From Phycisphaerae bacterium (lineage in GTDB: Bacteria; Planctomycetota; Phycisphaerae; Tepidisphaerales; Tepidisphaeraceae), in contig JACMJD010000500.1 of the NCBI GenBank assembly GCA_014380825.1, positions 1-7,226 on the forward strand: a stretch of DNA of 7,226 nucleotides. Direction: 5' to 3'. Each line of letters opens with the position of its first letter. Positions within the stretch are counted from its first letter, which is position 1. The position numbers were made by a program, and so were the translations under genes. Shown here piece after piece: positions 6,745 to 7,226 of this stretch. Below the pieces are notes generated by a model. The model searched no databases. It saw only the letters and a list, made by a program, of their open reading frames with translations, and was not told the origin of the DNA.

Positions 6745-6783
6745 TTCTTTCGACCACTTGAGCGCCGAAAGAACAGATTTTTT
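6745..6783 (+). terminator. Orphan hairpin with T tract on the plus strand
   Basis: TTCTTTCG (6745-6752) and CGAAAGAA (6766-6773) form a perfect 8-bp stem with a 13-base loop. After four bases it is followed by six T (6778-6783). The stem is AT-rich for this genome and the gap is slightly long, so terminator strength is doubtful. No plus-strand gene lies upstream, so if real it would end a small RNA. Confidence 0.3.
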
Positions 6784-7007
6784 GGCGCTAGGTTTCCGGA
6801 CCATCAGAACTGATAAGCGACTTGTCTATCGATGCTTACCAATATCCGCAGCGGCACTGATCTTCAAGGGGGAATTATTGGACCAAAGGTGTCCGGTTCA
6901 CCCATCGCGTTGGGGTGCTTCAAAATCAGTCTCGAACAACTTTCGATGTGCATTCGGACGTTAGTCCAGCAGTCGGGGGCAACAGTTCGCCGGGCGGTCG
7001 GCGCGCG

Positions 7008-7045
7008 AAAATGGGATGCGGCTAATGAAATCAGCCGCATCCCAT
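7008..7045 (-). terminator. Terminator of the RTX-repeat gene
   Basis: A perfect 13-bp stem pairs 7011-7023 with 7033-7045 around a 9-base loop. On the minus strand it runs directly into three T (7010-7008). It begins 49 bases after the stop codon of the gene at the right edge. Confidence 0.65.
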
Positions 7046-7094
7046 CGCTTTCGGTTCTATTCACCTGTGTGGACGGAAATCACCAAGCGAAGTC

Positions 7095-7226
7095 TCATTG
7101 GTACTTGATGTCACTGCCCGGCCCGCCGTCCATCTCGTCGTTGCCTGCACCGCCTGCGAGGAAGTCGTTGCCGGCGTTGCCGAGGAGGCTATCGTCGCCG
7201 GCGTCGCCCCAGATCTGGTCGTTGCC
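7095..7226 (-). CDS. RTX-repeat (calcium-binding nonapeptide) protein, C-terminal fragment
   Basis: Only the last 43 codons are inside the window; the stop is TGA at 7097-7095. The residues form four clean nonapeptide repeats: GNDQIWGDA, GDDSLLGNA, GNDFLAGGA and GNDEMDGGP. A truncated fifth, GSDIKYQ, ends the protein. This is the GGxGxDx-hydrophobic-x repeat of haemolysin-type calcium-binding proteins, whose repeats fold into a beta-roll when they bind calcium outside the cell. Proteins of this group are secreted toxins, proteases, lipases or adhesins; the effector part lies beyond the edge, so the activity is unknown. The chain stops within seven residues of the last full repeat, leaving no room for the longer C-terminal type I secretion signal seen in classical RTX toxins. 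A 13-bp terminator follows. Confidence 0.85.
   Translation of the reverse strand, partial: GNDQIWGDAGDDSLLGNAGNDFLAGGAGNDEMDGGPGSDIKYQ

Larger units (their letters stand above)
6344..7010. other. Long spacer without a convincing gene, rich in inverted repeats
   Basis: About 670 bases between the RTX gene terminator and the porin leader. Open frames exist (a plus-strand frame at 6338-6964 and minus-strand frames at 6804-6529 and 6541-6314). Their products are unrecognisable, rich in Arg, Ser, Ala and Cys, lack ribosome sites and show no domain. The minus-strand 91-residue frame starting at 6804 has a Lys-rich beginning (MVRKPSAKK) and is the least unlikely, but I do not call it. The visible structures are the inverted repeats listed separately. 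There is no tRNA-like T-loop or anticodon arm. Confidence 0.5.

Noticed and set aside
6529..6804. 91-codon minus-strand open frame starting MVRKPSAKK
   Set aside because: There is no Shine-Dalgarno before the ATG, no recognisable family and low-complexity composition. It overlaps several inverted repeats. Conservation in a relative would be needed to revive it.
6338..6964. 208-codon plus-strand open frame in the spacer
   Set aside because: The translation is rich in Arg, Ser, Pro and Cys with no hydrophobic pattern, domain or ribosome site. Long chance frames are common in GC-rich DNA.
7095..7226. Tandem DNA repeats at the right edge as a CRISPR or satellite array
   Set aside because: The 27-base periodicity is explained by translated RTX nonapeptides; the copies diverge at the DNA level and have no spacers.

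Overview
The window is GC-rich and carries envelope-related genes of a Gram-negative-type (diderm) bacterium: an outer-membrane porin, an AsmA-like inner-membrane protein, a predicted lipoprotein hydrolase and a protein with RTX repeats. Together with a STAS-domain regulator and long intergenic spacers, this would suit a Planctomycetota (Phycisphaerae-like) or related PVC genome. That placement is an inference from gene style only; no rRNA or other marker gene is present.

Layout. Bases 1-152 hold the 3' end of a plus-strand STAS-domain (anti-anti-sigma type) gene. Bases 153-662 are non-coding and contain a T8-tract terminator (296-342) and a leader hairpin (595-632). Bases 663-1853 (plus) encode a lipoprotein version of the C45/acyl-transferase Ntn-hydrolase family. 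It converges on a minus-strand AsmA-like protein (4428-1897). Upstream of that, also on the minus strand, lies a phosphate-selective-type (O/P family) porin (6042-4657). The two are separated by a strong 15-bp terminator hairpin and a second GC-rich hairpin, so they are probably separate transcription units. The last gene, at the right edge, is the C-terminus of a minus-strand RTX protein (7226-7095) with its own 13-bp terminator.

The part least explained by known features is the 1-kb spacer between the RTX gene and the porin. The proximal 300 nt upstream of the porin start, read on the minus strand, form a chain of hairpins. In transcript order these are a 5-bp hairpin, three more hairpins of 7, 5 and 8 bp, a 10-bp terminator-like hairpin followed by five U, three more hairpins, and then a near-perfect Shine-Dalgarno. 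This is the architecture of a regulated leader (attenuator or riboswitch-like), but I recognise no known class. The distal part of the spacer holds several further inverted repeats, including an orphan hairpin plus T6 on the plus strand, and no convincing gene.

The genes share an envelope theme but not one obvious pathway. I see no defence system, mobile element, CRISPR array, tRNA or rRNA.
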